The notes below the pieces were generated by a model that was not told the DNA's origin, did no database searches, and saw nothing but the letters and a program-made list of their open reading frames with translations. A stretch of 16,683 nt of DNA from an uncultured Erysipelotrichaceae bacterium (GTDB taxonomy: Bacteria; Bacillota_I; Bacilli_A; RFN20; CAG-826), in contig CACYJD010000006.1 of the NCBI GenBank assembly GCA_902774655.1, positions 1-16,683 on the forward strand, in the 5' to 3' direction. Shown here one piece after another: positions 14,495 to 16,683 of the stretch. Positions within the stretch are counted from its first letter, which is position 1. Every line of letters starts with the position of its first letter. Position numbers and translations under genes: made by a program.

Positions 14495-14556
14495 GATTTG
14501 AACTTGCGACCTCTTCCTCCCTAAGGAAGCGCGATACCAAGCTACGCTACGCCCCG
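14480..14556 (-). tRNA. tRNA-Pro (anticodon AGG)
   Basis: A 77-base cloverleaf on the minus strand. The acceptor stem is CGGGGCG/CGCCCCG with discriminator A and encoded CCA. The anticodon stem CTTCC/GGAAG has loop TTAGGGA, giving anticodon AGG (proline, CCU codons). The variable loop is AGGTC and the T arm is GCAAG-TTCAAAT-CTTGT. The D stem has three good pairs and a T-T mismatch at its inner end. The 3' end runs into a T8 tract without a hairpin. Confidence 0.93.
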
Positions 14557-14566
14557 AGCACAAAAT

Positions 14567-14572
14567 AGTATA
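14567..14572 (-). promoter_or_regulatory. Candidate -10 element of tRNA-Pro
   Basis: TATACT on the minus strand ends 10 bases before the tRNA 5' end at 14556. The -35 region is AT-rich and without a good match. Confidence 0.45.
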
Positions 14573-14600
14573 CATAAATATTTAGTTTAATTAAAGAAAT

Positions 14601-14618
14601 TTGGGACAAATGTCTCAA
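14601..14618. promoter_or_regulatory. 18-bp near-palindrome, second copy of the TTrGGAC...GTCyCAA element
   Basis: TTGGGACAAATGTCTCAA has one mismatch between its arms and matches the element at 523-540 at 14 of 18 positions. It lies between the divergent tRNA-Pro and uvrA genes, about 30 bases upstream of the tRNA -10 and 107 bases upstream of the uvrA start. Confidence 0.4.
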
Positions 14619-14695
14619 AGAATGAATTATATGTGTTTTATTTGTTTGAATAGTGACTTATTCGTTCACTTATGAGTGTATTTTTGTAGTTAAGA

Positions 14696-14715
14696 AATAT
14701 CACTTGTGATATTAT
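14696..14715 (+). promoter_or_regulatory. uvrA promoter (extended -10) embedded in a perfect palindrome
   Basis: AATATCACTTGTGATATT (14696-14713) is a perfect 18-base palindrome. Its right half contains the extended -10 TG-A-TATTAT (TG at 14707-14708, hexamer 14710-14715). The -10 ends 9 bases before the uvrA ATG, so the transcript would be leaderless or nearly so. A protein bound to the palindrome would block the promoter. It does not resemble the Gram-positive LexA box (GAAC...GTTC). Confidence 0.5.
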
Positions 14716-14724
14716 TTCTTTACT

Positions 14725-16683
14725 ATGAAGAACGATGTAATTTTTGTAAAAGGTGCAAGGGAAAATAATCTTAAAAATATTGACCTAGTTATTCCTAAGA
14801 ATAAGTTAGTTGTTTTTACTGGTTTATCCGGTAGTGGCAAAACAACCTTAGCTTTCGACACTATCTATAATGAAGGTCGTAGAAGATATGTTGAATCTTT
14901 ATCAGCGTATGTTAGACAATTCCTAGGAAACATGGAAAAACCTGATGTTGATAGCATTTCTGGTCTTTCTCCCGCAATCTCAATTGATCAAAAAACTACA
15001 TCTCATAACCCTCGTTCTACAGTTGGTACTGTTACAGAAATATATGACTACCTACGTCTTTTATTCGCTAGAGTAGGTGTTGCATATTGCCCAAATCACA
15101 ATCAACCAATTATTTCTTTTTCACCATCTCAAATGGCGGATATTGCTTTAAATTATCCACTAGGAACTAAGTTACAAATCTTATCTCCAGTAGTTCATAA
15201 CAAAAAAGGTGAATTCAAAGATGTATTTGAAAAGATTCGTTCTCAAGGATTTGAAAGAGTAAGAGTGGACCATGAAGTCTATAGACTTAGTGAAGTCCCC
15301 CAATTAGAAAAGAATATTAGACACGATATTGAAATTATCGTTGATAGATTAATTATTAAAGAAGATATAAGAACTAGATTAGTTGACGCTATCGAGTTAG
15401 CGTGTGATTTCTCTAAAGGTTATTGCGTTTTCTTAACTGAAAATGAAGAAAGACTATTTAGTGAACATCATTCATGCCCTGAATGTGGCTTTAGTGTTCC
15501 TAAACTTGAACCTAGATTATTTTCTTTTAATGCTCCTCTAGGATGCTGCCCAGACTGTAAAGGTTTAGGTATTAAAAGAGAAGCAGATCCAGATGTCATG
15601 ATTCCTGATAAATCATTGTCAATCAATCAAGGCGCTATTCGTTTCTATAGGAATGTAGTGGGTACTAAGAATCTTGAGTGGCAAGAGTTTGAATATCTTT
15701 GTAAACAATACAATATTGATTTAGATACACCATACGAGAAATTATCTAAGAAAGAACAACACATTATCCTTTACGGAAGTGATAGACCTTTTAAATATGT
15801 TTTAACTAGTTCAAGTGGAAACCAAACTCATAGAGATGGTTATATCGAAGGTATCAAATCTAGAATGGATAGGCTCTATAACGAAACTAACTCCCAAATG
15901 ATGAGAGATTATTATGAGTTCTATATGAGAGACCATGAATGTACAACTTGTCATGGCGCTAGACTTGCCCCACACGCTTTAGCGGTTAAAGTTAATGGGT
16001 TAAATATATATGAAGTAACTCTTCTTTCAATTGAGCAACTTATTAATTATGTTCATGAAGTTAGAGAAAGATTATCTGCTCATGATTTAGAGATTATTAA
16101 GCTAGTTCTTAATGAAATCGAAAATAGAGCAACATTCTTAAATAACGTTGGTTTAGGTTATCTTACTTTAGCACGTATGGCCGCTACACTAAGTGGTGGT
16201 GAGGCTCAAAGAATTAGATTAGCCACACAAATAGGATCAAAATTAACCGGTATCCTATATGTTTTAGATGAACCAAGTATTGGTTTGCACCAAAAAGATA
16301 ATGATAAATTAATCGCTACTCTCAAGAATATGGTGGAACTCGGTAATACTCTTATTGTTGTCGAACACGATGAAGACACTATGAGAGCAGCAGACTATCT
16401 AGTAGATATTGGTCCAGGTCCAGGTGTTCACGGTGGTGAAATTGTTTCAGCAGGCACTGTTGAAGACTGTATGAATAATCCTAATTCCATCACTGGAGCA
16501 TATCTTTCTAGTAAGAAATGGGTTCCAGTTCCAGAGCATAGAAGAGAAGGAAACGGTAAAGAGATTGTTATCGAAGGTGCTTCTTCTAATAACTTAAAGG
16601 GAATTAACGTTCATTTCCCACTTGGAAAATTCATTGTTATTACTGGTGTTTCTGGAAGTGGTAAATCTACATTAGTAAATCAA
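14725..16683 (+). CDS. uvrA: UvrA excinuclease ABC subunit A, N-terminal 653 residues (runs off the window)
   Basis: DNA damage-sensing ATPase of nucleotide excision repair, working with UvrB. The frame is open from the ATG at 14725 to the window's last base, 653 of about 940 codons. Visible landmarks: the N-terminal VKGARENNLKNIDL, first Walker A GLSGSGKTTLAFDTIY, the RRRYVESLSAYVRQFL segment, the zinc-type CPECG and CPDCKGLG cysteines, a second CTTCHGARL motif, the first-domain signature TLSGGEAQRIRLATQIGS, LYVLDEPSIGLHQ, VVEHDEDTM, and the second Walker A GVSGSGKST right at the edge. No ribosome binding site precedes the ATG; an extended -10 ends 9 bases upstream. uvrB, often the neighbour, is not upstream here: tRNA-Pro is, divergently. 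Identity is certain. Confidence 0.97.
   Translation, partial: MKNDVIFVKGARENNLKNIDLVIPKNKLVVFTGLSGSGKTTLAFDTIYNEGRRRYVESLSAYVRQFLGNMEKPDVDSISGLSPAISIDQKTTSHNPRSTVGTVTEIYDYLRLLFARVGVAYCPNHNQPIISFSPSQMADIALNYPLGTKLQILSPVVHNKKGEFKDVFEKIRSQGFERVRVDHEVYRLSEVPQLEKNIRHDIEIIVDRLIIKEDIRTRLVDAIELACDFSKGYCVFLTENEERLFSEHHSCPECGFSVPKLEPRLFSFNAPLGCCPDCKGLGIKREADPDVMIPDKSLSINQGAIRFYRNVVGTKNLEWQEFEYLCKQYNIDLDTPYEKLSKKEQHIILYGSDRPFKYVLTSSSGNQTHRDGYIEGIKSRMDRLYNETNSQMMRDYYEFYMRDHECTTCHGARLAPHALAVKVNGLNIYEVTLLSIEQLINYVHEVRERLSAHDLEIIKLVLNEIENRATFLNNVGLGYLTLARMAATLSGGEAQRIRLATQIGSKLTGILYVLDEPSIGLHQKDNDKLIATLKNMVELGNTLIVVEHDEDTMRAADYLVDIGPGPGVHGGEIVSAGTVEDCMNNPNSITGAYLSSKKWVPVPEHRREGNGKEIVIEGASSNNLKGINVHFPLGKFIVITGVSGSGKSTLVNQ

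Noticed and set aside
14650..14680. Short repeats of ACTTAT and an AGTGA/TCACT pair upstream of uvrA
   Set aside because: Arms are short with a long gap and could be chance in AT-rich DNA; the 14696-14713 palindrome is much stronger.

Overview
The window is AT-rich chromosomal DNA from a low-GC Gram-positive bacterium. It shows strong AGGAGG-type ribosome binding sites, lipobox lipoproteins, intrinsic terminators with U-tracts, and a pyruvate:ferredoxin oxidoreductase gene that points to an anaerobe. Every complete gene ends in TAA or TAG and tryptophan is read from TGG. The gene content resembles the deep Mollicutes-related Bacilli (gut RF39/Izemoplasma-like or Erysipelotrichales-like lineages). 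That placement is an inference from content, not a phylogeny.

Layout: (1) 2-494 is the 3' end of an RDD-family membrane protein and its terminator. (2) 645-8795 is one co-directional six-gene block: an ABC ATPase with a long coiled-coil insertion, two MalF/MalG-type permeases, a solute-binding lipoprotein, a thermonuclease lipoprotein with two OB-like domains, and a third lipoprotein with OB-like domains. It ends at a strong terminator. (3) 8852-9002 is a tRNA-Lys(CUU) unit with promoter and terminator. (4) 9027-10054 holds two small apparently leaderless genes, a polynucleotide-kinase-like P-loop kinase and an unrecognised basic protein. (5) 10057-13548 is nifJ, broken by a frame-shifting internal deletion. 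(6) 13563-14572, on the minus strand, holds a DUF362 Fe-S-type protein downstream of tRNA-Pro(AGG). (7) 14601-16683 is a promoter region with palindromes and the first 653 codons of uvrA, which runs off the window.

The most interesting unit is the six-gene block. Sequence similarity alone would call it a sugar/glycerol-3-phosphate ABC importer. However, it encodes a membrane-anchored nuclease with all expected catalytic residues, and two lipoproteins with OB-like (candidate nucleic-acid-binding) domains. It also has an enlarged ATPase like the one recalled from Mycoplasma clusters that contain a nuclease lipoprotein. I propose a capture-cut-import system for extracellular nucleic acids. The main anomaly elsewhere is nifJ: about 50-55 residues, including the first cysteine of a [4Fe-4S] motif, are missing at the point where the reading frame changes.
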